The notes: a model not told the origin generated them from the sequence alone. A stretch of 64,000 nucleotides of DNA from JAUMBM01 sp964441755 (GCA_964441755.1 CAYTVG010000005.1:62001-126000); one strand, 5' to 3'. Positions 17,147 through 25,797 are shown, counted from the first letter of the stretch. A program made the numbers and translations.

Positions 17147-17764
17147 CTACCAAGGCAGTCTTTCCAGCATCATCACAAATGCCAGACCAAAAGCAGCTCC
17201 TGAGACAAATAGATTCCATTCCCGTTGTTTTACAGAAAGTACACCCATAGCCAGGCCCCCGATAAGGAAAATGATTGCTAGAATAGCCAGTTGTCCCAGT
17301 TCAACGCCTAAGTTGAAGGCGAATAGCTGCAGTAATAAGGCGTTCTCTTCGCCAGGCAGTAGTGCTGATCTGAAAAAATTGCTGAAGCCTAGTCCGTGGA
17401 TGAGTCCAAAAACAGCCGCGAGCAGGTAATTTATGGTTAGCAAGGATGCACTGGCTGTCCGTCCCCTTTGCTGCGGCTGGCCAACAACAGAGATGACGTT
17501 GTATAAAGCTGTGGCTACAATCGTCAGCGGTATGAGAAATTCTATCAGTGCGGCCGGAATGCTGATTCGGTCAAGTGCCGCCAGTGCGAGTGTCAAGGAG
17601 TGGCCCAAGGTGAAGGCCGTGACTAAAATAACTACCTGCTTCCATTGATGAAAACGATAGATAGCGCACAATGCCACAATAAATAAAATATGGTCGTATG
17701 CCGAAAAATCTGCGATATGTTTGAAACCTAAATCGAGATATACCGTAAAAGCAGAAGTATCCAC
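17147..17764 (-). CDS. HupE/UreJ-type membrane protein
   Basis: 205 residues, six or so hydrophobic helices. The family landmarks are present: LGFKHIADFSAYDHILFIV near the N-terminus, TAFTLGHSLTLALA, IEFLIPLTIVATALYNV, FGLIHGLGFSNFF and FNLGVELGQL. The histidines in these motifs suggest metal contact; HupE and UreJ have been linked to nickel transport. No hydrogenase or urease gene is nearby, as is common for the Bacteroidota branch of this family, so the real substrate is open. It is a single-gene unit facing gldH and divergent from the lamin-tail protein. Confidence 0.85.
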   Translation of the reverse strand: MDTSAFTVYLDLGFKHIADFSAYDHILFIVALCAIYRFHQWKQVVILVTAFTLGHSLTLALAALDRISIPAALIEFLIPLTIVATALYNVISVVGQPQQRGRTASASLLTINYLLAAVFGLIHGLGFSNFFRSALLPGEENALLLQLFAFNLGVELGQLAILAIIFLIGGLAMGVLSVKQREWNLFVSGAAFGLAFVMMLERLPW

Positions 17765-17871
17765 AATAGTATTTGATTATTCCTTCATAAAGGTAATTCA
17801 ATTTGCCTAAATCTCGTTGCCCTAATAATGTAAACCATATATTAAATCGACGAACTATGTATAGCATTTTT

Positions 17872-17901
17872 TTTGCATCTTACTGGTTTGTCTTACTTTT
17901 G
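17872..17901 (+). promoter_or_regulatory. Promoter of the lamin-tail T9SS protein
   Basis: TTTG (17872-17875), 18-nt spacer, TACTTTTG (17894-17901). The leader is about 85 nt. Confidence 0.75.
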
Positions 17902-17989
17902 TATAAGAGTTTTGAGACTATCGCATACCAATCCAATCGTCTATTTCACATAGACCCATCATCATTTATTCTTCCAAACAAGATTTATT

Positions 17990-20260
17990 ATGAAATCACT
18001 TTTATCACTACTTGTGAGTAGTATGCTCGTGTTGGGGGTATACGCTCAAAACTGCAGTACTCCCTTCTTTTCAGAGTATATTGAGGGAAGCAGCAACAAC
18101 AAATGCCTTGAAATCTACAATCCGACAGCCAGCCCGCTGAGCATTGCTGGTTATCAGGTTAAGATGTACTTCAATGGTGCAGCAACTTCTGCTACAAACA
18201 TCACCATTCCCGCCAACACGATTATTGCACCCTATGATGTGTATGTGATTTGCAATAGTGGGAGTGCTGCGTCTTTTTTGGCGCAAGTAGATTTGACCAA
18301 TAATAATAGTTGGTACAATGGTGATGACGCTATAGAACTGGTCAACAGCACAGGAACAGTGCTGGACCGCATAGGCGTAGTAGGTACAGACCCGGGTACC
18401 AATTGGGCGGTTGGCACGGGTGCAACGTCAGAATATACACTTGTTCGAAAAGCAAATATTTCCACAGGCAGCCAGAGTTGGACGGGTAGTGGCGATCAGG
18501 AGTGGGATGTATATCCACAAAATACAGCAACCTACCTGGGGGCACACACCAGTGATTGTTTTGTTCCTGGTCCTTGCACCATTACCAATGTTAGCCGTCA
18601 GGATGTTGCGGGTAGCTGCAGCAGCAATGGTACGCCTTACGTTGCTGATGACACGTATACAACTGACATCACGGTAGACTATACGGACGCACCCGGCACG
18701 GGCAATCTAACGCTTTCTATTGCGGGCTCAGTAGTTGCTTCTGTGGCAGCCTCTTCTGTTCCGGCATCTTCCTACACATTCCAAAATCTCGTATTGCCGG
18801 CCAACGGGGCCTCCTTAACGGTTACGGCGGCTTTCGACGATGACGCCGCTTGTGTAGCTACGGTGAATCTCGGCAGCAACCAGAGCCCTTGCTCACAGCT
18901 ACCGGCTTGTTCTTATTTATTCTTCTCTGAATATATTGAAGGAACCAGCAATAACAAGTGCATCGAAATATACAACCCCACCAGCAGTGCCATCAACCTG
19001 GCTCAGTATGGTGTGTTTATGTCTTTCAATGGGGGTACTTTTGTCAACACCATCCCGTTGAACGGCAGCATTGAGCCGGGCGGAACTTATGTTATCTGTA
19101 ATTCGTCAGCTTGGATTGATTTCAGGAGTAAGGCTGACCAGGTGTCCCCGGATTTGTCATTCAATGGCAACGATGTTGTCATTCTGCAAGACGGTAACGG
19201 AGTTATTGATGCCATCGGCCAGCTGGGCAATGCAACCAACTTCGGTGCGGATGTTACGCTGCGCCGTAAATTTGGCGTCGCAGCAGGCGACAACAACCCG
19301 AATGATGTCTTTAGCCCCGCTGCGGAATGGGATAGTTACCCTGTGAATACTTTCTGGGGCCTAGGTTACCACAGCAGCAGCTGTAACGAGGGTCTTGCCG
19401 ATGGGCTGGCTCCTTTTGTTGTAGGTAACTGCAATGCCGGCAGCGTAACAGAGATGCCCAACGGGGACCTTTCTATTACGAACTCCTGCGCGCCACCCGC
19501 GATTGGAGATGGCGTAACCATGGCTTTCCCCAATCAAACTATCTGCAACCTGGATCTAAGCGCTCAGGTAAGCATTGTGAGTGGTTTTGGTAATGCCGGC
19601 CTGATGTACCGCGCCAACATGAGCAATGGCTCCCCTTATGTATACATCTTCACCGTTGCCAATGGCCGGGTATATTTCGCTATCCGCAGAACGCAAAACG
19701 GCATTCCGCAGGTTAACTTCCTGCCAGCCATTAATGTCAATTATTTGCGGCTGATGCGGGTAGGTAATGTATATCGCGCTATGTCTTCGATCAACGGACA
19801 GACCTGGAATACACTGTTTCAGGTAAATCTGAACATTGGCAGCTGTGGATTCGCAGGGCCTGCAGTACAGGGGACCAATGTTAATTCTACTACGCAGGCA
19901 ATCTTTAGCAACCTCTCTTATGGTTTGCAACCAATGCAGGCACAGCCCTCCGTAGTACAGGCGACTGACCAGCTTTCAGGCAGACTGGCTGTTGAAGGAG
20001 CGTTCACGACCGCTGTACAGCAGCTGGAAGTTAGCCCCAACCCGGCGACTGACTGGATTCGCATCAACCTGCCTGCAACGCTGACAGGAGAAGGAGAGCT
20101 TCAGCTGCGCGATCTTGCAGGTCGGGTAGTCATTCGCAAAAACATAGAACTGAGCCAGTCTCAGGATTTGGTGCTGCCTTCTGCTATGCCTTCTGGGGTT
20201 TATATGCTGAGCATCAATACGGGCGGAGAGATTGTGAGTACGAAAGTGATTAAGCAATAA
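17990..20260 (+). CDS. T9SS-exported protein with two lamin-tail domains
   Basis: 756 residues with a signal peptide (VLGVYAQ). Two lamin-tail domains (LTD) lie at about residues 22-190 and 304-465. They share openings FFSEYIEGSSNNKCLEIYNP and FFSEYIEGTSNNKCIEIYNP and a common ending of the type EWD-x-YP-x-NT-x-x-LG. Between them is a short Ig-like segment; after them comes a jelly-roll/LamG-like stretch (about 480-640). The C-terminus is a type A T9SS sorting domain (LEVSPNPATDWIRI ... MPSGVYMLSI ... TKVIKQ). In secreted bacterial proteins LTDs often accompany nucleases or cell-surface enzymes, but no catalytic domain is seen here, so an adhesive or structural surface role is the best guess. 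Confidence 0.88.
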   Translation: MKSLLSLLVSSMLVLGVYAQNCSTPFFSEYIEGSSNNKCLEIYNPTASPLSIAGYQVKMYFNGAATSATNITIPANTIIAPYDVYVICNSGSAASFLAQVDLTNNNSWYNGDDAIELVNSTGTVLDRIGVVGTDPGTNWAVGTGATSEYTLVRKANISTGSQSWTGSGDQEWDVYPQNTATYLGAHTSDCFVPGPCTITNVSRQDVAGSCSSNGTPYVADDTYTTDITVDYTDAPGTGNLTLSIAGSVVASVAASSVPASSYTFQNLVLPANGASLTVTAAFDDDAACVATVNLGSNQSPCSQLPACSYLFFSEYIEGTSNNKCIEIYNPTSSAINLAQYGVFMSFNGGTFVNTIPLNGSIEPGGTYVICNSSAWIDFRSKADQVSPDLSFNGNDVVILQDGNGVIDAIGQLGNATNFGADVTLRRKFGVAAGDNNPNDVFSPAAEWDSYPVNTFWGLGYHSSSCNEGLADGLAPFVVGNCNAGSVTEMPNGDLSITNSCAPPAIGDGVTMAFPNQTICNLDLSAQVSIVSGFGNAGLMYRANMSNGSPYVYIFTVANGRVYFAIRRTQNGIPQVNFLPAINVNYLRLMRVGNVYRAMSSINGQTWNTLFQVNLNIGSCGFAGPAVQGTNVNSTTQAIFSNLSYGLQPMQAQPSVVQATDQLSGRLAVEGAFTTAVQQLEVSPNPATDWIRINLPATLTGEGELQLRDLAGRVVIRKNIELSQSQDLVLPSAMPSGVYMLSINTGGEIVSTKVIKQ

Positions 20261-20276
20261 TTAAAGCTTTTCAGCC

Positions 20277-20321
20277 AAAAATAATCCCCGGCAGCCTGCA
20301 GGCTGCCGGGGATTATTTTTT
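20277..20321 (+). terminator. Terminator: 44-bp perfect palindrome
   Basis: Perfectly self-complementary from 20277 to 20320, centred at 20298/20299, with an A tract on the left and T6 on the right. It is strong in both directions, 17 nt after the stop of the lamin-tail gene. Confidence 0.92.
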
Positions 20322-20345
20322 ACACAAAAAAATCAGCATATAAAA

Positions 20346-20375
20346 AAAGGTCTTGTGCAGATGCACAAGACCTTT
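20346..20375 (-). terminator. Terminator of tRNA-Asn
   Basis: 14-bp stem AAAGGTCTTGTGCA/TGCACAAGACCTTT with a 2-nt loop. On the minus strand it is followed by T residues, and it starts 5 nt after the tRNA 3' end. Confidence 0.88.
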
Positions 20376-20379
20376 ACTG

Positions 20380-20453
20380 CGCCTCAGGAAGGGCTCGAAC
20401 CTTCGACCTACGGATTAACAGTCCGCCGCTCTAACCGACTGAGCTACTGAGGC
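20380..20453 (-). tRNA. tRNA-Asn (anticodon GTT)
   Basis: On the minus strand the gene forms a full cloverleaf: acceptor GCCTCAG/CTGAGGC, D-arm with AGCTCAGTCGGTTAGAGC, anticodon loop CTGTTAA with anticodon GTT, and T-loop GGTTCGAGCC. CCA is not encoded. A matched promoter lies upstream and a strong terminator right after it. Confidence 0.95.
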
Positions 20454-20526
20454 AATAAAAACAGTTGCGATTGCAACTAATTGCTCTTTGTAAGAATTTG
20501 TAAACCCCTTTCTTAAAAGAGCGCTG

Positions 20527-20557
20527 CAAAGTTATGATACCTGTTTAGAATTTGCAA
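20527..20557 (-). promoter_or_regulatory. Promoter of tRNA-Asn
   Basis: On the minus strand: TTG (20557-20555), 20-nt spacer, TAACTTTG (20534-20527), about 75 nt before the mature 5' end. Confidence 0.7.
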
Positions 20558-20590
20558 TATTTGCGGACTAATTTTTTAAAAATATTTTTC

Positions 20591-21511
20591 ATGAGCTTAT
20601 TGGTCGTTGGAACAGTGGCTTTCGATAATGTTGAAACGCCTTGGGGCAGAGCTGATCGCATCGTTGGTGGTGCGGCCACTTATATAGGGCTGGCTGCCTC
20701 TTATTTTACCCAGCATGTCCAGTTGGTATCAGTCATTGGGGATGATTTTCCTGCAGAGACACTTACGGAAATGCGCAGCCGTGGCATTAATCTCGACGGA
20801 TTGCAGCAGAAAGCGGGTGAGAAGTCTTTCTTTTGGGCTGGTCGGTATCATGCTAACATGAACGACCGGGACACACTGGATACGCAACTCAATGTGCTTG
20901 CCGATTTCGATCCTGTATTGCCGGAGGCTTACAAGCAGCCAGACTTTGTAATGCTGGGTAATCTTACACCGGCGGTACAGATGCGTGTACTGGATCAGTT
21001 GCCTCGCCGACCAAAATTGGTGGCACTGGACACTATGAACTTTTGGATGAATACAGCCATGGAAGAACTCCGTGAAGTCCTGGGGCGTATTGATGTGCTA
21101 ACGATCAATGATGAGGAGGCACGGCAGCTTTCCGGTGAGCGGTCGTTGGTGCTTGCTGCTGCCAAGATTCAGGCTATGGGGCCAAGGGTACTGGTCATTA
21201 AAAAAGGAGAGCACGGAGCTCTGCTTTTTTCAGAGGAGCGGGTCTTTTTTGCACCAGCATTGCCTTTAGCGGAGGTTTTTGACCCTACGGGTGCCGGGGA
21301 TACATTCGCGGGTGGGTTTATGGGCTATCTGGCCTCTACTCAGGATATCTCTTTTGAAAATCTCAAGCGGGCAATCATCTATGGATCTGCCATGGCAAGC
21401 TTTTGTGTCGAAAAATTTGGGATCGAAAAATTACTGGAACTGAGCGACGAAATGATCACAGACAGGGTGCTTCGTTTTGTAGATCTTGTTAACTTTGATG
21501 CAAGGTTGTAA
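20591..21511 (+). CDS. PfkB-family carbohydrate/nucleoside kinase
   Basis: 306 residues with the ribokinase fold. The N-terminal motif is SLLVVGTVAFDNVETP with GGAATYIGLAAS (substrate-binding GG). The C-terminal signature is DPTGAGDTFAGGFMGY, where GAGD forms the anion hole and the Asp is the catalytic base. The ATG at 20591 starts directly before the first strand; an upstream TTG at 20552 adds unrelated residues. Family members phosphorylate ribose, fructose, adenosine and similar compounds. Bacteroidota relatives are annotated only as sugar kinases, so the substrate is unknown. A short hairpin ATGTTT/AAACAT follows at 21538-21554 and may end transcription. Confidence 0.88.
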   Translation: MSLLVVGTVAFDNVETPWGRADRIVGGAATYIGLAASYFTQHVQLVSVIGDDFPAETLTEMRSRGINLDGLQQKAGEKSFFWAGRYHANMNDRDTLDTQLNVLADFDPVLPEAYKQPDFVMLGNLTPAVQMRVLDQLPRRPKLVALDTMNFWMNTAMEELREVLGRIDVLTINDEEARQLSGERSLVLAAAKIQAMGPRVLVIKKGEHGALLFSEERVFFAPALPLAEVFDPTGAGDTFAGGFMGYLASTQDISFENLKRAIIYGSAMASFCVEKFGIEKLLELSDEMITDRVLRFVDLVNFDARL

Positions 21512-21719
21512 ACCGCAGGTTCGGATAACTGAGGGTATGTTTACTCCAAACATGGCCTTTTAGCTTACATACGAACCACATACCAACCTCCTTCGGTCTT
21601 TATCTGTTCGCAAGGAGTCGTGCTGACTGCATATACCTGATAATAAAATGGTTGCCATTCGCTTCGGTTGTTGATACGCGGGCGTATGGGATAGGTTAGT
21701 CAGCGCTACTTTCAGGATA

Positions 21720-22307
21720 ATGCAAGCACTAAATGATCAGGAATTAATTCGTTTGTTCCGTCAAACAGGAGATGATCGTTATTTCAAACAATTGTATGAC
21801 CGCTATCGGCATTTGGTGTTTTTTGGCTGCCTTGGGCTGTTGAAGGAGGCTGAAGCAGCTAAAGATGTGTCGAGTGAAGTGTGGGTTCAGTTTTATTCAG
21901 CAATAGAACGTCAGAAAATTTATGCGGTACCTGCGTTGCTGGCCGTAATCATCCGACGGAAATCTTATTCCTTCATCCGTAAGTCTGCTGCCCGGCGGCG
22001 TTTGCTTAGGTTTGTAGCTGAAGAGCTGGTGGGTGACAGACATTGCCAACTGGCGCACGAATCACCCAATAGTTATATTATCAAAGCAGAAGAAGCAGCC
22101 AGTACTGCTGCACTGGCAGCAGCCATTGGTTTGCTGCCAGTGCAGCAGCAGACGTGTATCAGGCTGTTTTTTTACGAAGGAAAATCCTACAGGGAAATTG
22201 CGGATCATACCGGCTATACCCTCAAGCAGGTTAAGAGTTACCTGCAAAATGGCAGACGTCGCTTGCACAACATCCTTCGCAAGACGAGAATTGACGGCTT
22301 AGAATAG
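21720..22307 (+). CDS. ECF-type RNA polymerase sigma factor
   Basis: 195 residues with region 2 (FKQLYDRYRHLVFFGCLGLL, then EAAKDVSSEVWVQFY) and region 4 (LPVQQQTCIRLFF, then SYREIADHTGYTLKQVKSYLQNGRRRL, the helix-turn-helix that reads the -35 element). Region 3 is absent, as expected for ECF sigma factors. It directs core polymerase to a special promoter set, often in reply to envelope stress or nutrients. The following gene (38 nt downstream) encodes a small HC2 zinc-finger protein, the likely anti-sigma partner. The regulon cannot be read from the window. Confidence 0.9.
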   Translation: MQALNDQELIRLFRQTGDDRYFKQLYDRYRHLVFFGCLGLLKEAEAAKDVSSEVWVQFYSAIERQKIYAVPALLAVIIRRKSYSFIRKSAARRRLLRFVAEELVGDRHCQLAHESPNSYIIKAEEAASTAALAAAIGLLPVQQQTCIRLFFYEGKSYREIADHTGYTLKQVKSYLQNGRRRLHNILRKTRIDGLE

Positions 22308-22345
22308 AGGCCTGCTAACCGAATACTGTTGCTCATTTTGTTATT

Positions 22346-22621
22346 ATGACCATAGAAAAAGACTGCTTTGATCAAACGTCCTGTCTTAGCTGGGATAGTA
22401 TGTGCAGCTATGCCTTTGAACAGCTTGACGCAGGGGAACGGCAAACCATAGAAAGCCACCTGTCAAGTTGTGTATTGTGCAAATCCGCTATGGAGGCTGT
22501 TCTGCAGTTGCTAAAGGAGCGGTCGTTTAGCCGGCAAGGACTAGAGCAGTGGTTTGGTGAGCAGGGCTTGCTGTCTCCTGCACCGTGGGTGGGAGGCAGG
22601 CAAAAAGACCTTTCGGACTAG
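22346..22621 (+). CDS. Small HC2 zinc-finger protein, probable soluble anti-sigma factor
   Basis: 91 residues. The motif HLSSCVLC (H-x3-C-x2-C) after a helix EQLDAGERQTIES is the zinc-binding anti-sigma (ZAS) signature. Its place right after an ECF sigma gene supports the role of binding and holding that sigma factor. Unlike most members it has no transmembrane segment or sensor domain: the protein ends after a short Gly/Pro-rich tail. It may therefore be a cytosolic redox-sensing anti-sigma, or a sequence that lost its membrane part. The stop lies 36 nt from the convergent RamB/ScfR-like gene. Confidence 0.75.
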   Translation: MTIEKDCFDQTSCLSWDSMCSYAFEQLDAGERQTIESHLSSCVLCKSAMEAVLQLLKERSFSRQGLEQWFGEQGLLSPAPWVGGRQKDLSD

Positions 22622-22656
22622 GGAGATACTTGCCAGGCTTCGGCCGGGTTATGATA

Positions 22657-24147
22657 TCACTGGTTGTCCAGCCATTCGCAACGAGCCTGAATAGCCTTGA
22701 GCGACTCTCGTCTGCCAATGACTATTGCCGGAGCAGCCCGTTCGCTACAGTCATCAATTGCACAGCGTTCGCAGGTCTTGTTGACTTCGCGAAATTGCAG
22801 GCTGGGATCATTGAGGAATCCTATTTTTTTGGAAAGCTCTTCATTGACGAGCAGGCCCAGGGTAACGCTCACATTTTGGTTCTCTCCTGAAGCAGAAGGT
22901 CTGGCAAGTGTTATGCACAAATATTCATCCTCTGTGCCTGCATACTTTGACCGTTGGACACCCACAATAGCGGTAGCAAATTTACCGGATTGCTGCAAAG
23001 TCAGCAGATCAGATAATAGCGATATGCTAATCCAACGCCTGCAGTAATGCTCCAGCAGTCCATTGCCATGCGGGTGGTGTCTTCGGCTCAGGTGGAGCTC
23101 CCGGTCGATTTCGTACTGATCGGTTTGTAGGTCGTGAGCGACACGCAGGAAAAAAAGTTTGTGGATATGAAAAAACCGGGGTAGTACGTTGGTTAACCGA
23201 TGAAAAAACATTTCGGGTGAGGCTTCGTATTTTTGCATGATGGCGAGAAAAGCCTCCGCCTGCCATCGGCTGTGCCTCAAAAACTGCCCGACGTCTTCAA
23301 CAAACGGGTGAAGCGGAAGATGGAGTGCCACGCTGAAGTAAGTAGCTCGTGAGTGGTTGAGAACCTCCTCAAAAGATCTGCCGCTGATGAGACTGGCTGT
23401 ATAAGCCCGCTCTTTAAGCTGTAAGTACTGAAAGCCGAGTTCCTTGCCAAATTGGAGCCCGCGCTGCATATTACTTAGCCGGCTGCTGAGCAGTAATCTT
23501 TTTTTATGTGGCAAAAATACAGAGCGCATACCAGACAGCTCCGGGTAGCTGTCAAGTGTTTCCCGATCGATTTGGTAATCATATTGCTGCTCAAGTACAT
23601 TTTGCAGTCGTTCAGGCGGCAAAGGGCGGTGACTGTCGATGTGGAAGGTAGTACAAAATTGCTGCGCAGCTAATTCAATTTCTTCGAAATAGTTGTTGTT
23701 GAGCTCCAGATAAGAACGCAGTGCGCCAAAATAAAAATTTTCTTCCCGCAGCGCATAACTACGGGCTAAGTCTATCAGGGTAGTGATGAAGGCACCTACC
23801 CGGGTGGGAGCACCCGCTATGAGTTCTGCAACTTTACTAATATCAATACCGAACATATCCAGCGGGAGCTCGTGCAAAAAATTAGACTTCAGCAGTTCCT
23901 CTACGGGGGCGAGGCTGTTATCCAATTCGTTGCGTAGCAGCAGCTCTGCGGAAACGTCCAGCGCAGCCGCCAGCTTATCAAGCTTTTCTTCTTTGGGAAA
24001 TTTTTTACCTTTCTCAATCTCATTCAGATAAGAGATAGACATACCTGTCTCCGCCGCCAACTCGGCGAAGGAAAGATTCTTTTTTTGCCGAAGCTGTTTT
24101 AGCTTGAGCCCAAAGAGAATTCGCTCGTTTTGTGATTTAGTACTCAT
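22657..24147 (-). CDS. XRE-type regulator of the RamB/ScfR-like family
   Basis: 496 residues. Residues 10-70 form an XRE helix-turn-helix (LKQLRQKKNLSFAELAAETG, then ISYLNEIEKGKKFP). The middle is an ImmA/IrrE-like domain, but the metal motif HExxH is missing: the matching stretch reads FGKELGFQYLQL. The C-terminus carries TCERCAIDDCSERAAP (C-x2-C-x4-C), the mark of the DUF2083 domain of RamB/ScfR-like regulators that sense short-chain acyl-CoA in actinobacteria. A role in carbon or fatty-acid metabolism control is an inference from that family. A TATTTTTG box ends 7 nt before the start codon, so the mRNA may be leaderless. Confidence 0.85.
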   Translation of the reverse strand: MSTKSQNERILFGLKLKQLRQKKNLSFAELAAETGMSISYLNEIEKGKKFPKEEKLDKLAAALDVSAELLLRNELDNSLAPVEELLKSNFLHELPLDMFGIDISKVAELIAGAPTRVGAFITTLIDLARSYALREENFYFGALRSYLELNNNYFEEIELAAQQFCTTFHIDSHRPLPPERLQNVLEQQYDYQIDRETLDSYPELSGMRSVFLPHKKRLLLSSRLSNMQRGLQFGKELGFQYLQLKERAYTASLISGRSFEEVLNHSRATYFSVALHLPLHPFVEDVGQFLRHSRWQAEAFLAIMQKYEASPEMFFHRLTNVLPRFFHIHKLFFLRVAHDLQTDQYEIDRELHLSRRHHPHGNGLLEHYCRRWISISLLSDLLTLQQSGKFATAIVGVQRSKYAGTEDEYLCITLARPSASGENQNVSVTLGLLVNEELSKKIGFLNDPSLQFREVNKTCERCAIDDCSERAAPAIVIGRRESLKAIQARCEWLDNQ

Positions 24148-24154
24148 GTATTGA

Positions 24155-24186
24155 CAAAAATAAGCCTTTCAAGCGAATTTTCGCAA
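24155..24186 (-). promoter_or_regulatory. Promoter of the RamB/ScfR-like regulator
   Basis: On the minus strand: TTG (24186-24184), 21-nt spacer, TATTTTTG (24162-24155); only 7 nt separate the box from the ATG at 24147. Confidence 0.6.
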
Positions 24187-24342
24187 TAAGAGCATGTCTG
24201 AGAATTTCTTGCCGGGCCCCAAGTGGTTCGTATCAGGCATTTTTTACCATTTACAGGCAGCTAGTGTCGGCTGTATTACTTCAAAACACAAATACTCGCC
24301 TACAAAATCAACACACCCAAGGCGGTGGTAGAAATTCCTCCA

Positions 24343-24981
24343 TTACAGCCACAAAGAGGGTTGCATTAGATACTGCTGTAATTTTTCAAAAAAAACTCCC
24401 ATGTGCCGCCCGTCGACGAGGGCATGGTGAGCCTGTACAGAGACGGGCATAAGCAGCCGCTCTTGCTGTAAAAAATATTTCCCCCAACTGATCCGGGGTA
24501 TAGAGTCAACCGGAGAATAATGCATGGCGTGTGTCAGGCCTGTAAAGCTGATCCAGGGAATGGCAGATAGAAAAAGAAAATCATCACGTCCTGCTTCGTC
24601 TTCAAAACTGGGAGAGTGGCGCATTTTCTCCATGATTTGATGTGCATCGCGGATAAAATCAGCTGCTTCCGGCTGATAGTTTACTGTACAAAAACTAAAT
24701 ACATCTGCAACATCAGTGGGGACTGTAAAAGAGGGAGAAACGGTATCGTGTTCCACAATTTGTGTGCCCCTGATGCGCTGTCTGAAGACATCAATTTCAT
24801 TGGCTGTGCGTGCAAGCAAATAGACCAGGCTGGTTGTGAAGGGGATGGTAGCAGCCTTTACGGATGTTGAAAAGCAGGATATATCAACATTTGCGCAGAT
24901 ACTGAAGTGCGGGTGGTCCATGGAATTGAAAAAAGCAAAATGCTTTTGCCGATGTGGGTTGTCGAGTTCAATATAGCGCAT
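24343..24981 (-). CDS. Chloramphenicol acetyltransferase-like protein
   Basis: 212 residues of the CAT fold. It starts MRYIELDNPHRQKHFAFF, the usual CAT opening, and contains the active-site block VQAHHALVDGRHMG, where the second His is the general base (HHAVCDG in classic CAT). The trimeric enzymes transfer acetyl from acetyl-CoA to an alcohol. Bacteroidota often carry such chromosomal CAT-like proteins without resistance, so activity on chloramphenicol is not assured. The gene stands alone between the RamB/ScfR-like gene and L25. No mobile element flanks it, and no shift in base use is evident, which argues against recent resistance acquisition. Confidence 0.88.
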   Translation of the reverse strand: MRYIELDNPHRQKHFAFFNSMDHPHFSICANVDISCFSTSVKAATIPFTTSLVYLLARTANEIDVFRQRIRGTQIVEHDTVSPSFTVPTDVADVFSFCTVNYQPEAADFIRDAHQIMEKMRHSPSFEDEAGRDDFLFLSAIPWISFTGLTHAMHYSPVDSIPRISWGKYFLQQERLLMPVSVQAHHALVDGRHMGVFFEKLQQYLMQPSLWL

Positions 24982-25030
24982 GCAGCAAAGATTGTAAAGA
25001 TGAACAAACAGCCTTGGGTAAAAACAAGGA

Positions 25031-25065
25031 GGCCACTGCTACAGCATGTTGCTGTGACAGTGGCC
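25031..25065 (-). terminator. Terminator of the L25 gene
   Basis: Stem GGCCACTG/CAGTGGCC extended inside by ACAGCA/TGCTGT across a 2x2 internal loop. On the minus strand it is followed by TTGTTTTT. Confidence 0.8.
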
Positions 25066-25095
25066 AAAGGCAGGGGCTGAAACAACAGCCTACAA

Positions 25096-25692
25096 TTATT
25101 TTTTCTTGCCCGACTGCGTTGCGGCTGCCGCAGCAGCAGAACGAAGGGCACGTGGGATTTCAATAGTTGCTAACGGAATACTTCCGTTGGCCATGATTTC
25201 CACATTGTCGATACTCTTAATGTCGCGAATCCGGATGGATTGTCCCAATTCCAGTGAAGAGATATCTACATTCAGTTCGTCGACAAGATTTTCAGGCAGT
25301 GCCTTGATCTTGACACGACGCATCAGCTGCAGCAGCTTGCCACCTGCACGAACACCAGGTGAGCTACCTTGAAAGCGTACAGGAACCTCTACCTTCACCG
25401 GAACGCCGGCATTGAGGCGGAGGAAATCGATATGCTCGATTTGGTCGCTTACGGGATGGTATTGCACGGACTTGACGATACAGCGGTGTGTCGTACCATC
25501 GATAGTAACATCAACCAACTTGAAATCGGGGGTATAGACGGCTGCGCGCACATCGCCCCAGGTAGTTGAAAAATGAACGGGGTCGGTGCCACCATAGATA
25601 ATAGCAGGGATGCCACCTTCACGGCGAACAGCCGCGGAAGCCTTTTTACCCACTTCATTTCTGGGCTGACCGGTAAAAGCTACGATTTCCAT
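25096..25692 (-). CDS. rplY: 50S ribosomal protein L25/Ctc
   Basis: 198 residues: an N-terminal L25 domain that binds 5S rRNA (EVGKKASAAVRREGGIPAIIYG, here as two parts) and a C-terminal TL5/Ctc beta domain (about 95-185), followed by an Ala-rich tail ending in SGKKK. The two-domain form is the general stress protein Ctc type. It sits in the large ribosomal subunit near the central protuberance. The promoter at 25757-25786 and the terminator at 25031-25065 make it a single-gene unit or the end of a unit with prs, which starts 105 nt upstream. Confidence 0.93.
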   Translation of the reverse strand: MEIVAFTGQPRNEVGKKASAAVRREGGIPAIIYGGTDPVHFSTTWGDVRAAVYTPDFKLVDVTIDGTTHRCIVKSVQYHPVSDQIEHIDFLRLNAGVPVKVEVPVRFQGSSPGVRAGGKLLQLMRRVKIKALPENLVDELNVDISSLELGQSIRIRDIKSIDNVEIMANGSIPLATIEIPRALRSAAAAAATQSGKKK

Positions 25693-25756
25693 GTTAAATG
25701 ACTGTCTTATGACTAGATATAAACCGCGGTTCCAACCGCGGGCAAAAAAATGCTCG

Positions 25757-25786
25757 CAAAGATACCCATAAATCCCGAGTATACAA
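25757..25786 (-). promoter_or_regulatory. Promoter of the L25 gene
   Basis: On the minus strand: TTG (25786-25784), 19-nt spacer, TATCTTTG (25764-25757). The leader is about 60 nt, in the gap between prs and L25. Confidence 0.7.
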
Positions 25787-25797
25787 GTACAAAAATA

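Noticed and set aside
20380..20453. tRNA-Asn (and tRNA-Gln at 35227) as integration sites
   Set aside because: No integrase, no repeated 3' tRNA end and no foreign-looking gene block lies beside either tRNA.
24343..24981. Acquired chloramphenicol resistance gene
   Set aside because: CAT fold is clear, but no mobile element, integron site or composition shift surrounds it; it looks like a resident chromosomal CAT-like gene.
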